Assembly: GCA_023417065.1 (NCBI GenBank)
Contig: JAEZGH010000161.1
Span: forward strand, 14,799 to 78,798
Origin: Bacteroidota bacterium
Lineage (GTDB): Bacteria; Bacteroidota; Bacteroidia; Cytophagales; Cyclobacteriaceae
Direction: 5' to 3'
DNA length: 64,000 bases
This document shows, piece by piece, positions 42,184-50,516 of this stretch. Every line of letters begins with the position of its first letter. The stretch's first letter is position 1. Below the pieces are notes generated by a model. That model was not told the DNA's origin, did not search any database, and was given only the letters and a program-made list of their open reading frames with translations. Position numbers and translations under genes: made by a program.

Positions 42184-43104
42184 CTAAAAACTAAACTTCG
42201 CAATAAATTCCTCCAGCTCATCCTTCAATGGCCTTGAGCGACTTATTCCCAGCACGTCATTTACCATGGGGTTCGGCTTGACGTGGAGTTCGTGCAGGCG
42301 CAAATGCTGATTGATGAATATGAATTCAAGTCCCGGAATCAGCTCCTTCAATACGTCGAGCAGGTCAATAATCTTGATATTCCGGTCTACCAGGTTATAA
42401 GTTCCGCTTGGAAGATCGCTGTGTATTAGGTTGGCCAGTGCTTTTGCCACCAACTCCACATGGATGAATGCGCGCGACTGTTTTCCATCGCCCTGGATGG
42501 TGACCATCTTACTGAAGTTGGCCTCAAAGACGAACCGGTTGATGACGGCATCGAAGCGCATACTTTTGTTGTATCCATAGACGTTGCCACAGCGCATTAT
42601 GTAGGTGCTGATCTTGTTGGACAGGCGCCTGATATGCTCCTCCCCGCGAAGCTTCGACGTAGCATAAAGCGACTGAGGTTCCGGAATAGCCAACTCATCT
42701 ACCGCTTCAACAGATGATCCATAAACTCCTGTGCTACTGGTAAATATCACCCGCTTAACATTACTCTCCTCGATCGCATAGACAAGTTCCGCGGTACCCC
42801 AGTGATTGATTTGCTCGTACACGTGGGCATCCGTGTTTGCGAAGGGTGTCGTGACTTTGGCGGCAAGGTGATAGACCACGTCAATGTCACGAAGCATCTT
42901 TCGGAGGGCGCGGGAGTCCAGCAACTCCCCCTTGGTAAAGCTTAGCTTGGCGTGGTTGCGCAACCGGAGGCCTAGAAAAAGGTTGTAATTCAGGCGGCTC
43001 AGGTTATCGTAGATAATAACTTTTTCAACTTCGGGATTTGCTACCAGGTGGGCGACGAGTTCCGTTCCAATGTAACCGGCGCCACCGGTGATCAGGACTT
43101 TCAT
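42184..43104 (-). CDS. NAD-dependent epimerase/dehydratase (extended SDR)
   Basis: A 306-residue protein with the extended-SDR dinucleotide fold: TGGAGYIGTELVAHL at the N-terminus, VVYHLAAKVTTPFA, TSSTGVYG and the catalytic tyrosine-lysine in LYATSKLRGEEH. MRCGNVYGYNKSMRFD follows. The family acts on nucleotide-sugars or related substrates; the substrate here cannot be named. Length and motifs suggest an active enzyme. It stands alone between the suf terminator and cysH, 39 bases downstream of cysH on the same strand, so co-transcription is possible. Confidence 0.82.
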   Translation of the reverse strand: MKVLITGGAGYIGTELVAHLVANPEVEKVIIYDNLSRLNYNLFLGLRLRNHAKLSFTKGELLDSRALRKMLRDIDVVYHLAAKVTTPFANTDAHVYEQINHWGTAELVYAIEESNVKRVIFTSSTGVYGSSVEAVDELAIPEPQSLYATSKLRGEEHIRRLSNKISTYIMRCGNVYGYNKSMRFDAVINRFVFEANFSKMVTIQGDGKQSRAFIHVELVAKALANLIHSDLPSGTYNLVDRNIKIIDLLDVLKELIPGLEFIFINQHLRLHELHVKPNPMVNDVLGISRSRPLKDELEEFIAKFSF

Positions 43105-43143
43105 GTTTAGACTTAAGGAAGGTTTATTACTGTATTTGTGATG

Positions 43144-43800
43144 CTACTTTGATACGAGGTCGGTGTTCAGTCCACATTCAACCTTGTTCAATCCGAACCA
43201 TCTCGCCTCACGCTCCTGCATTTCCGGATCGAGTCGTCGCGTACAAGGTTCACAACCGATACTCATATAGCCCTTGTCTTCGAGAGGGTGTTTAGGCAGG
43301 TTATATTCTTTTTGGTACTGCCAGATCATTTTGGCGTTCCAGTCGAGCATCGGATGAAACCGCAGGCAACCATGCCGCGCGGGTTGTTCCACCTTCATTG
43401 CCGCGCGTACTGCACTCTGATCGGCGCGTACCCCGTTAATCCAGATATCCTTCGAACGCAGGATGGCATCCATGGGCTGGGTTTTGTTAAGGTAGCAGCA
43501 ATGATCAGGATCCGATGTAAAGAGCAACTTGCCCTCATAGTCGCGCTGCATGAACTTTGGCACATCCGACTTCAGGTCGATGGTGTTGATGCCGAAGCGC
43601 TCTGTAATCTCATCGCGAAACCTTACCGTTTCGGGGAAATGAAAACCGGTATTGATGAAGTATATAGGAATGGTCCGGTCTATACGGCTCAGCATGTGAA
43701 GCAGCACCAGACTATGTGACTGAAATGACGATGTTGTGAATAGCGTCTTGCCTGCAGCCTTGTATTCTTCAATCTTTTCCTTGATTTCCTGGAACTTCAT
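43144..43800 (-). CDS. cysH: Adenylyl-sulfate (APS-type) reductase CysH
   Basis: A 218-residue reductase of sulfate assimilation that makes sulfite from APS. The substrate loop TTSSFQSHSLVLLHML, TGFHFPETVRFRDE and the C-terminal ECGLNTDL are present. It has the paired cysteines of a [4Fe-4S] cluster: HCCYLNK and SIGCEPCTRR. That set marks APS-using enzymes and is absent in the PAPS-specific E. coli type. Other sulfate genes are not in the window. The upstream region carries AT palindromes at 43824-43881. Confidence 0.9.
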   Translation of the reverse strand: MKFQEIKEKIEEYKAAGKTLFTTSSFQSHSLVLLHMLSRIDRTIPIYFINTGFHFPETVRFRDEITERFGINTIDLKSDVPKFMQRDYEGKLLFTSDPDHCCYLNKTQPMDAILRSKDIWINGVRADQSAVRAAMKVEQPARHGCLRFHPMLDWNAKMIWQYQKEYNLPKHPLEDKGYMSIGCEPCTRRLDPEMQEREARWFGLNKVECGLNTDLVSK

Positions 43801-43823
43801 GTGAATTTTACCCAGAGGGATTT

Positions 43824-43881
43824 AAATATCTTTAACTCAAAAACTTATCAAAAATATTTAAAGTAAAACTCTAAATATTTA
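43824..43881. promoter_or_regulatory. AAATATTT palindrome array upstream of cysH
   Basis: AAATATTT occurs at 43852-43859 and at 43873-43880, exactly 21 bp apart (two helical turns). A one-mismatch copy, AAATATCT, is at 43824-43831. The array lies 24 to 80 bases upstream of the cysH start and on the other side before the small ORF at 43909, so it could be an operator for either. Confidence 0.4.
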
Positions 43882-43908
43882 TATTCGCTTGCCCAACTTT
43901 TTAAACTT

Positions 43909-44131
43909 ATGAATCTACGCTTTCGGGTAATGGTAGTCCTGCTCCTTTCCCTGCTTGCTGTCTGTGGTCAGGTCATTTTCGCCTAACACAGTCAGAACCG
44001 AAATCATTCCTGAACTTGCACCATTAACAATTGCGCGCAGCAATTTTTATTGCGAACGCGTAGTTACAAAAAATCTCAAAAGGATTATCGGCGCGGGTTC
44101 GGAAATATCTGTTGCAGTCAAAATGAGGTGA
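43909..44131 (+). pseudogene. Small secreted-protein gene, apparently frameshifted
   Basis: From ATG 43909, 25 codons encode MNLRFRVMVVLLLSLLAVCG plus QVIFA and a stop, a typical signal peptide with a Cys at a lipobox-like site. One base out of frame, an open stretch continues to TGA 44131 and reads TVRTEIIPELAPLTIARSNF then YCERVVTKNLKRIIGAGSEI. A single-base change would fuse them into about 73 residues. It may be a broken gene or only a 25-residue peptide. The remaining bases up to 44242 hold nothing I can recognise. Confidence 0.4.
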
Positions 44132-44242
44132 TTGAATTGCTCTTCTGAACCTTTTATACTAAATGCTGTTAGTTTATGCAGGGCTAACCGGAATTAGGTT
44201 ACGAGAACAATCTTATTAACTTAGCGCCTTGCTGACCTTATA

Positions 44243-44653
44243 ATGAAAGTAAAAGTAACCCGGAAGGAACATTTCAACGCCGCGCACAGACTTTTCCATC
44301 CTGAATGGTCGGATGAGAAGAATGCCGATATCTTTGGGAAGTGTAGTAATCCGAACTTTCACGGCCATAACTATGAGTTGCTGGTGAGTTTGACGGGGAC
44401 GCCGGATCCGAAAACGGGATTTGTTTTTGACCTGAAGCATCTCAGCGACCTGATCCGGGAGCATGTAATCCTGAAGTTTGACCATCGGAACCTGAACCTG
44501 GATACACCATATTTCAAAGACCGGAATCCTACGGCTGAGAATATTGCCGTGGTGATCTGGGAAATCCTTCGGGAGAAAATCGATCTATCATTAGACTTGA
44601 AAATTACCTTGTATGAGACAGAAAGGAATTTCGTTGAATATCCAGCCGGTTAA
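44243..44653 (+). CDS. 6-pyruvoyl-tetrahydropterin synthase (biopterin-type PTPS)
   Basis: A 136-residue enzyme of the PTPS/QueD family. The zinc histidines are in HFNAAHRLFHP and in NFHGHNYELLV. The catalytic cysteine is in GKCSNPNFHGH, a CX5HGH spacing, whereas QueD has CX3HGH. FDHRNLNLDTPYFKD and TAENIAVVIWEIL, then LYETERNFVEY, closely resemble the animal PTPS. Hence dihydroneopterin triphosphate is more likely converted to 6-pyruvoyl-tetrahydropterin than to a queuosine precursor. The 3' end overlaps folE by 41 bases. Confidence 0.85.
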   Translation: MKVKVTRKEHFNAAHRLFHPEWSDEKNADIFGKCSNPNFHGHNYELLVSLTGTPDPKTGFVFDLKHLSDLIREHVILKFDHRNLNLDTPYFKDRNPTAENIAVVIWEILREKIDLSLDLKITLYETERNFVEYPAG

Positions 44654-45302
44654 TCCGATCGACGACGATCTGGCAGATGACCATGCGTTCACATCGTTCG
44701 AAACACCCCTCCGCAAGGACGCATTCGACCTGGATGACGACGAAAAGATTGAGCGGATCGAAAAGCATTTTCGCGAAATCATGCATATTCTCGGGTTAGA
44801 CCTCACAGACGACAGTCTGAACGGAACACCGCGGAGAGTGGCAAAAATGTTTGTCAAGGAAGTCTTCAGCGGTCTCAATCCCAAGAACCGGCCACATGCC
44901 CGGCTTTTCGAAAACAAATACAATTACGACCAGATGCTGGTCGAAAAGGATATCACCTTCTATTCCCACTGTGAACATCACTTTGTCCCCATCTATGGCA
45001 AAGTGCACGTAGCGTATTTTTCGAGCGGAAAGGTTATTGGTTTGTCGAAGATCAATCGTATTGTTCAGTATTTCGCCAAGCGCCCGCAGGTGCAGGAACG
45101 CCTAACGGTACAGATAGGCAAAGAAATAGAACGTGTTTTGCATACCGGAGATGTCGGGGTGGTGATCGATGCTAATCATATGTGTGTGGCTTCACGCGGT
45201 GTTGGCGACACCAACAGCAAGACAGGAACAGCATACTTCAGCGGCAAATTCAATGATGAAAATATCCGTCGTGAGTTCCTGAATTACATCAACAGCAAAT
45301 AA
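44613..45302 (+). CDS. folE: GTP cyclohydrolase I (FolE)
   Basis: A 229-residue enzyme making dihydroneopterin triphosphate from GTP, the shared entry to folate and biopterin. Motifs are DSLNGTPRRVAKMFVKEVFSG (landmark), the zinc/active-site ITFYSHCEHHFVPIYGKVHV, GLSKINRIVQYFAKRPQVQE and the second zinc Cys in NHMCVASRGV. The first 41 bases lie inside the PTPS gene. A later TTG at 44634 would shorten the overlap, so the start is not certain. The overlap couples the two consecutive pathway enzymes. Confidence 0.94.
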   Translation: MRQKGISLNIQPVNPIDDDLADDHAFTSFETPLRKDAFDLDDDEKIERIEKHFREIMHILGLDLTDDSLNGTPRRVAKMFVKEVFSGLNPKNRPHARLFENKYNYDQMLVEKDITFYSHCEHHFVPIYGKVHVAYFSSGKVIGLSKINRIVQYFAKRPQVQERLTVQIGKEIERVLHTGDVGVVIDANHMCVASRGVGDTNSKTGTAYFSGKFNDENIRREFLNYINSK

Positions 45303-45345
45303 TAACGACCATTCGGTTGCTGACCTTTTTTGGTTCAATTGTTAT

Positions 45346-45364
45346 TCAATTCCAGTGGAATTGA
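45346..45364. promoter_or_regulatory. 19-bp palindrome, probable MarR operator
   Basis: TCAATTCCA and TGGAATTGA are exact inverse complements around a central G. The site lies 38 bases before the MarR-family start codon at 45402, the usual place for an autoregulatory operator. Confidence 0.6.
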
Positions 45365-45401
45365 TTTAACTTGGAGACAAAACCCTTTAATAGCCATTAT
45401 T

Positions 45402-45896
45402 ATGTCTCTCGAAAACGAACTCCAACAGAAGTTTCGGAACGAACCACAAAAAGCAATCCTGAATATTCTTTACACTTCCTATTTCATTCAGGATCGGATG
45501 AACACGTTATTTAAACAGTTCGACATTACCCGTCAACAGTACAACGTATTGCGTATCCTCCGCGGCCAACATCCGGGCCATGCTTCGGTAAATCTTATAC
45601 GGGAAAGAATGCTTGATAAGATGTCAGACGCCTCGCGTATCGTGGAGCGTCTTCGCCTGAAGGGCATGGTAATCCGCAAGAATGCTGAGAAAGACAAGCG
45701 CGCCGTTGAGGTGACCATTACAGACGTCGGACTGGACCTTCTGCGGGAAATGGAGAGACCGGTGGAAGAATTTGATTCTTTGTTGCGAAATCTCAGTGAA
45801 GACGAAACCCGTCAGTTAAATACCTTGTTGGATAAGATACGGGAAGGGCAGCCGCGCACGGAGGATTTCGTCAAGAATATGGCGGCGCTTCATTAG
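45402..45896 (+). CDS. MarR-family transcriptional regulator
   Basis: A 164-residue winged-helix regulator, started at ATG 45402 because an upstream in-frame start at 45330 would read through the palindromic operator. The DNA-binding domain shows FDITRQQYNVLRILRGQHPG, LDKMSDASRIVERLRLKGMV and the wing RKNAEKDKRAVEVTIT, followed by a dimerisation helix (GLDLLREMERPVEEFDSLL). The ligand is unknown. The next gene, aconitase, begins 45 bases downstream; whether it is a target is inference. Confidence 0.88.
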   Translation: MSLENELQQKFRNEPQKAILNILYTSYFIQDRMNTLFKQFDITRQQYNVLRILRGQHPGHASVNLIRERMLDKMSDASRIVERLRLKGMVIRKNAEKDKRAVEVTITDVGLDLLREMERPVEEFDSLLRNLSEDETRQLNTLLDKIREGQPRTEDFVKNMAALH

Positions 45897-45941
45897 GACC
45901 AAAAATTTATTACTTTAGCAGCGTTTTAATAAAAGCTTACT

Positions 45942-48647
45942 ATGGTATTTGATCTAGACATGATTAAAGCGGTGTACCAGGCCATGCCTTCGCGCATAGC
46001 CCAGGCCCGGCAAGTTGTAAACAGGCCACTCACGCTTTCAGAAAAGATCTTGTTTGCCCATTTGCATCAGGATCAGAAAATAGAAAACTTCTCACGGGGT
46101 AAATCCTACGTAGATTTCGCCCCCGATCGCGTGGCCATGCAGGACGCCACCGCGCAGATGGCATTGCTCCAGTTCATGTCTGCCGGCAGACCCCGCGTTG
46201 CTGTGCCTTCTACTGTTCACTGCGATCACCTGATCACCGCTAAAACCGGTGCAGAAGAAGATCTTACCATAGCCACCAAGGAAAGCAAAGAGGTTTTTGA
46301 TTTCCTTTCTTCGGTATCAAATAAATACGGAATAGGCTTCTGGAAACCAGGTGCGGGAATTATCCACCAGGTGGTACTTGAAAACTACGCATTCCCCGGT
46401 GGAATGATGATCGGTACGGACTCCCACACAGTAAATGCAGGCGGTCTGGGAATGGTTGCCATCGGTGTTGGTGGCGCCGACGCTGTTGACGTTATGTCGG
46501 GCATGGCGTGGGAACTGAAATTCCCCAAACTCATCGGTATAAAGCTAACCGGTAAACTCAGTGGCTGGGCATCAGCAAAGGACGTAATCCTCAAAGTCGC
46601 AGGTATCCTGACAGTTAAGGGAGGTACCGGGGCTATCATCGAATACTTTGGCGAAGGCGCCGAGGCGCTGAGCTGTACCGGCAAAGGTACAATATGTAAC
46701 ATGGGTGCTGAGGTTGGTGCCACCACATCAACCTTTGGGTATGACGACTCAATGGAGCGCTACCTGATTGCCACTGGCCGCGCCGAGGTTGCAAGCCTGG
46801 CAAACGAAATCCGCGAGCACCTCACAGGTGACCCAGAAGTTTACGCCAACCCGGAGCAATACTTCGACCAGGTCGTTGAGATCAACCTTTCTGAACTTGA
46901 ACCTCACCTGAACGGACCGTTTACTCCGGACCTTGCAACACCGATCTCAAAACTGAAAGAGGAAGCCGAAAAGAACGGCTGGCCCCGCAAGGTAGAGGTT
47001 GGTCTCATTGGATCATGTACAAACTCTTCGTATGAAGATATCTCCCGAGCCGCAAGCCTCGCGCGCCAGGTGGCCGAGAAAGGCCTGAAGACGAAAGCCG
47101 AATTCACTATCACGCCGGGTTCAGAACAAGTTAGGTATACTATTGAGCGCGACGGATTTATCGAAACTTTCGACAAGATCGGCGCGAAGGTTTTCGCGAA
47201 CGCCTGCGGACCTTGTATTGGTATGTGGAACCGTGTTGGCGCGGAGAAACGCGAGAAGAACACGATCGTCCATTCCTTCAACCGGAACTTCCAATCCCGT
47301 AACGATGGCAACCCGAATACTTATGCCTTCGTCGGTTCGCCGGAACTAGTGACGGCTTTGGCGATCGCCGGTGACCTTGGATTTAACCCTGAAGTGGATT
47401 ACCTGATCAACGAACGTGGAGAACAGGTGAAGCTTGACCCTCCTACCGGCGACGAGCTGCCTGTAAAAGGATTCGACGTTGAGGATCCGGGATATATTGC
47501 TCCTGCGAAAGACGGCAGTGGCGTCATCGTGAGGGTTAATCCTGAATCCGACCGCCTGCAACTGCTCGATCCGTTCAAGCCATGGGAAGGTACTGACCTT
47601 ACCGGGTTGCGTCTCCTCATCAAGGCAAAAGGAAAATGTACTACCGACCACATTTCAATGGCCGGAAAATGGCTGAAATATCGCGGCCATCTAGATAATA
47701 TTTCAAACAACCTGCTGATCGGCGCAACGAACTACTTCAATACGCAGATCAACAGCGTGAAGAATACCTTAACGGGAACGTACGATGAAGTGCCCCGCGT
47801 GCAGCGCGCGTACAAGGCACAGGGTATCGGTACTATCGTAGTAGGTGACGAGAACTACGGTGAAGGATCATCACGTGAGCACGCAGCTATGGAGCCGCGT
47901 CACCTGGGCGTACGTGCCATACTGGTGAAATCATTTGCGCGTATCCACGAAACCAACCTGAAAAAACAGGGTATGCTTGCCCTTACGTTTGCCGACAAGG
48001 AAGATTACAACAAGATTGAGGAGGATGATGTAATCGATATTGTCGGTCTTACAAACTTCTCACCGGATCAACCGCTGACAGTTGTGCTGCACCATGCAGA
48101 CGGAACGGAAGATCGTATCCAGGTAAATCATACCTACAACGAGAGCCAGATCGAGTGGTTCAAAGCCGGATCAGCGCTTAACCTGATGGCAAAGAAGTTT
48201 GCTGAGGAAATGCAGCAGCCCCTTCGGCCGACGACCAAGACTCCCGGAAAGACTGTAATTCAAAAGGCTATCAAACAGGAGAAGTCTAAGAAGAAGATCA
48301 CCGCGAAGAAAGTAGAGAAGGCTGGTAAGAAGGCGGTAGCCAAAACCAAGGAAAAGCCCAGTTCCAAGAAGCAGGCGGTGAAGAAAGCGGTAACCAAAGC
48401 GTCGAAGCCTGTGGCTCCGAAAAAAGGCTCCGCGAAAAAAGCTGTGGCGGCCAAGCCTGCGTCAAAAAAGGCGGTTAAGGCAAAGCCAACCAAAAAAGCG
48501 GCGAAGGCTGCACCAAAGAAGAAGGTATCACTGAAAAAGGTGGTAAAAGTGCTCGCGGGTGATGCCGCAAAAGGCGCAAAGCGACTTGTTAAGAAAGTAG
48601 CAAAACGCCTTACTTCTAAAAAAGCAGCAAAGAAGAAAAAGAAATAA
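45942..48647 (+). CDS. acnA: Aconitate hydratase with histone-H1-like C-terminal tail
   Basis: A [4Fe-4S] enzyme converting citrate to isocitrate in the TCA cycle. Residues 1-754 are a complete aconitase with GMMIGTDSHTVNAGGLGMVA, the first cluster Cys in LIGSCTNSSYEDI, the other two in ANACGPCIGMWNR, and the swivel-domain GDENYGEGSSREHAAMEPR. After LMAKKFA a further 147 residues (48204-48644) follow in frame. They are almost only Lys, Ala, Pro, Val and Thr and end in AAKKKKK, like histone H1 or AlgP tails. Aconitases normally end near residue 755. No stop or frameshift lies between the parts. Confidence 0.95.
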   Translation: MVFDLDMIKAVYQAMPSRIAQARQVVNRPLTLSEKILFAHLHQDQKIENFSRGKSYVDFAPDRVAMQDATAQMALLQFMSAGRPRVAVPSTVHCDHLITAKTGAEEDLTIATKESKEVFDFLSSVSNKYGIGFWKPGAGIIHQVVLENYAFPGGMMIGTDSHTVNAGGLGMVAIGVGGADAVDVMSGMAWELKFPKLIGIKLTGKLSGWASAKDVILKVAGILTVKGGTGAIIEYFGEGAEALSCTGKGTICNMGAEVGATTSTFGYDDSMERYLIATGRAEVASLANEIREHLTGDPEVYANPEQYFDQVVEINLSELEPHLNGPFTPDLATPISKLKEEAEKNGWPRKVEVGLIGSCTNSSYEDISRAASLARQVAEKGLKTKAEFTITPGSEQVRYTIERDGFIETFDKIGAKVFANACGPCIGMWNRVGAEKREKNTIVHSFNRNFQSRNDGNPNTYAFVGSPELVTALAIAGDLGFNPEVDYLINERGEQVKLDPPTGDELPVKGFDVEDPGYIAPAKDGSGVIVRVNPESDRLQLLDPFKPWEGTDLTGLRLLIKAKGKCTTDHISMAGKWLKYRGHLDNISNNLLIGATNYFNTQINSVKNTLTGTYDEVPRVQRAYKAQGIGTIVVGDENYGEGSSREHAAMEPRHLGVRAILVKSFARIHETNLKKQGMLALTFADKEDYNKIEEDDVIDIVGLTNFSPDQPLTVVLHHADGTEDRIQVNHTYNESQIEWFKAGSALNLMAKKFAEEMQQPLRPTTKTPGKTVIQKAIKQEKSKKKITAKKVEKAGKKAVAKTKEKPSSKKQAVKKAVTKASKPVAPKKGSAKKAVAAKPASKKAVKAKPTKKAAKAAPKKKVSLKKVVKVLAGDAAKGAKRLVKKVAKRLTSKKAAKKKKK

Positions 48648-48666
48648 TCTTCTCCATGCTATTAAT

Positions 48667-48699
48667 AAAAAGGGCTACCGTTCTGGCAGCCCTTTTTTT
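48667..48699 (+). terminator. Intrinsic terminator of the aconitase gene
   Basis: AAAAAGGGCT pairs with AGCCCTTTTT around an 11-base loop and ends in seven T, 19 bases after the stop codon. Confidence 0.85.
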
Positions 48700-48881
48700 G
48701 TTGCCAGGTACCGGTTCTGGTTGGATCTGGTATGTGTGTGACAGGGATGACGCCACTGAAGCAATTTGCGGAATAATGCAAGTAAACCCTGCCTCCTACA
48801 TACTGAAGCAATAAATCTTTGGAGGAACAGAGACCCGAATCATAAATTAGGTATTTTACATTGGTTAAATCATCTGAAAAA

Positions 48882-49427
48882 ATGGAAAGACAAAAGATTA
48901 CTCCTAAACGCTCAATCACGGAGGAAACCGAGAAACTGTTGAACCAACAAATCATGATGGAAGGGAAGTCATCTGCGGCCTACCTTTCGATGGCGTCCTG
49001 GTGCGAGACGCATGGATTTGAAGTGTCCTCGGCTTTTCTATACAAACACGCGGACGAGGAACGTATGCATATGCTGAAGCTATTCCGTTATGTCAATGCA
49101 GCGGGAGGCCAGGCCCTTCAACCGGAAATATCAGGGCTGAAGCATTCGTTTGCCAGCCTGCGCGAAGTATTTGAAACAGTTCTGCATCACGAGCTAGAAG
49201 TTACCAAGTCGATCAACTCCATTGTAGACCACTGTTTTCAAATAAAGGACTTTGCGACATTCAACTTCCTGCAGTGGTATGTCATGGAGCAGCGTGAAGA
49301 AGAAACCCTTGCACGCCGCGCAGTAGAGTTGTTTGAACTGATCGGTGAAGAAGGTGTTGGTCTTTACATGATTGATCAGGAAATCGGTAAACTCGAAGCT
49401 TATGCAGCCAAAGTATCGACGGAATAA
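48882..49427 (+). CDS. ftnA: Ferritin (non-haem)
   Basis: A 181-residue iron-storage protein forming 24-mer cages. The ferroxidase ligands are in LLNQQIMMEGKSSAAYLSMA, FLYKHADEERMHMLKLF and VLHHELEVTKSINSIVDHC; LQWYVMEQREEETLA gives the C-helix to D-helix site. It starts at ATG 48882; an in-frame TTG seven codons earlier is less likely. The four-helix layout and length match bacterial ferritin, not bacterioferritin. It is monocistronic. Confidence 0.92.
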   Translation: MERQKITPKRSITEETEKLLNQQIMMEGKSSAAYLSMASWCETHGFEVSSAFLYKHADEERMHMLKLFRYVNAAGGQALQPEISGLKHSFASLREVFETVLHHELEVTKSINSIVDHCFQIKDFATFNFLQWYVMEQREEETLARRAVELFELIGEEGVGLYMIDQEIGKLEAYAAKVSTE

Positions 49428-49535
49428 CCCTCGCAACGGCACCGGTACTGACCGCCCTTCAAAATGAATCTATAACGATTGAAATGTGGTGTTTTCTGGG
49501 TAAATTTATTTGCTCACCCAAAAACATCACATTTT

Positions 49536-50009
49536 ATGAAATCGCTCAAGTTATTCCTGCCCGCCCTTCTGCTGCTGGTTTCAATTACAGGTTCCGCACA
49601 AAAGAAAGATATCGAAGCCATTAAAGCTGTTATTGAACAAGAGACGAAAGCTTTCTTTCAAATCGACAAAACTACATGGAGTGATAGCTGGGTTCATGAA
49701 CCTTATTCCTTCTGGTCATTTGCTGATACCACCGACGTAAACTCCTTTTCGGGCTGGGCCTCCATCGAAAAAGGTTTCGCCGATTATTTCAGAACTGCCA
49801 AGCCATCAAATGCTACGATCGACCGGACATGGCATGACATAAAGGTGTTTGGGAACGGGGCATACGCACGTTTCACACAAAAAGTCAACGACAACTCACA
49901 CCGGCCTCTTCAGGAGGAAATCCGTGTTCTTGAAAAGGTAAAAGGTGCCTGGAAGATCGTGTGCGTTAGTGTAATCGCCATCGAGAAGGACAACATCCCC
50001 CGAAGGTAA
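49536..50009 (+). CDS. Secreted NTF2-like (SnoaL/DUF4440-type) protein
   Basis: A 157-residue protein with a signal peptide (FLPALLLLVSITGSAQ). The mature part is one cone-shaped NTF2-like domain: IEAIKAVIEQETKAFFQID, WVHEPYSFWSF, a middle helix (ASIEKGFADYFRT) and strands ending VLEKVKGAWKIVCVSV. The pocket of this fold serves catalysis or binding, but no ligand is predictable. I began at 49536 so the signal peptide is N-terminal; a start at 49479 would put 19 residues before it. Confidence 0.75.
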   Translation: MKSLKLFLPALLLLVSITGSAQKKDIEAIKAVIEQETKAFFQIDKTTWSDSWVHEPYSFWSFADTTDVNSFSGWASIEKGFADYFRTAKPSNATIDRTWHDIKVFGNGAYARFTQKVNDNSHRPLQEEIRVLEKVKGAWKIVCVSVIAIEKDNIPRR

Positions 50010-50075
50010 TTCTGATTTCTGGTTTCATATCTCTGATTGTCGGTCTGCGCACCCCATTAGAAATCAGTATTGGCC
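50010..50075. repeat. Dispersed intergenic repeat, TTCTGATTTCTGG type
   Basis: Begins TTCTGATTTCTGGTTTCA directly after the stop of the NTF2-like gene and ends with ATTAGAAATCAG inverted before the CoA-binding gene stop. Same family as the copies around 34.2-34.7 kb. Confidence 0.5.
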
Positions 50076-50432
50076 TGACCGGAGCATGACCAGCGTGCAG
50101 GCTTCGAAGGCTTCGATGCCGAGTGCTTCGGCCCGCTGCTCGAAGTCATCGTTTTCCGTTCCGGGATTGAAGATAATGCGTTTGGGCGACAGCGACAGAA
50201 TGTAGTCGATCCATTCCGCCTGATTTCTGGTTCCAATGTACAGGGTCACCGTATCCACTCCATTGATCCGAGGCTTCTTCCGCAAGTCAAGTATCTCATG
50301 ACCAAATACTTCCCCGGTTTTTATGCTCACCGGAACGATTTCATGCCGATATTCCAGGAGCATTCGTGCCGCCAGGTAAGCATACCTCGACGGATCTGTT
50401 GTAGCACCAATAATCACTGTCTTCTTTCCCAT
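50064..50432 (-). CDS. CoA-binding domain protein
   Basis: A 122-residue single-domain protein with a Rossmann-like CoA_binding_2 fold. It contains KKTVIIGATTDPSRYAYLAA, VPVSIKTGEVFGHEILDL and VTLYIGTRNQAEWIDYILSL, then PKRIIFNPGTENDDFEQ. It resembles YccU/YneT-type proteins, whose physiological job is unknown. A conserved Cys near the end (FEACTLVMLRSG) is normal for the family. It is monocistronic and divergent from the M61 peptidase gene. Confidence 0.8.
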   Translation of the reverse strand: MGKKTVIIGATTDPSRYAYLAARMLLEYRHEIVPVSIKTGEVFGHEILDLRKKPRINGVDTVTLYIGTRNQAEWIDYILSLSPKRIIFNPGTENDDFEQRAEALGIEAFEACTLVMLRSGQY

Positions 50433-50516
50433 AGTGCGGTATTTAAACCGTTAAATTAAGATCCATCCTCAAGTACTGAGAAATACACTACCTTCGCCTA
50501 TAAATTTAAGCCAAGG

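Noticed and set aside
48204..48647. Aconitase tail as a frameshift artefact
   Set aside because: The tail is in the same frame, uses the same codon style, ends in a proper stop and is followed by a terminator.
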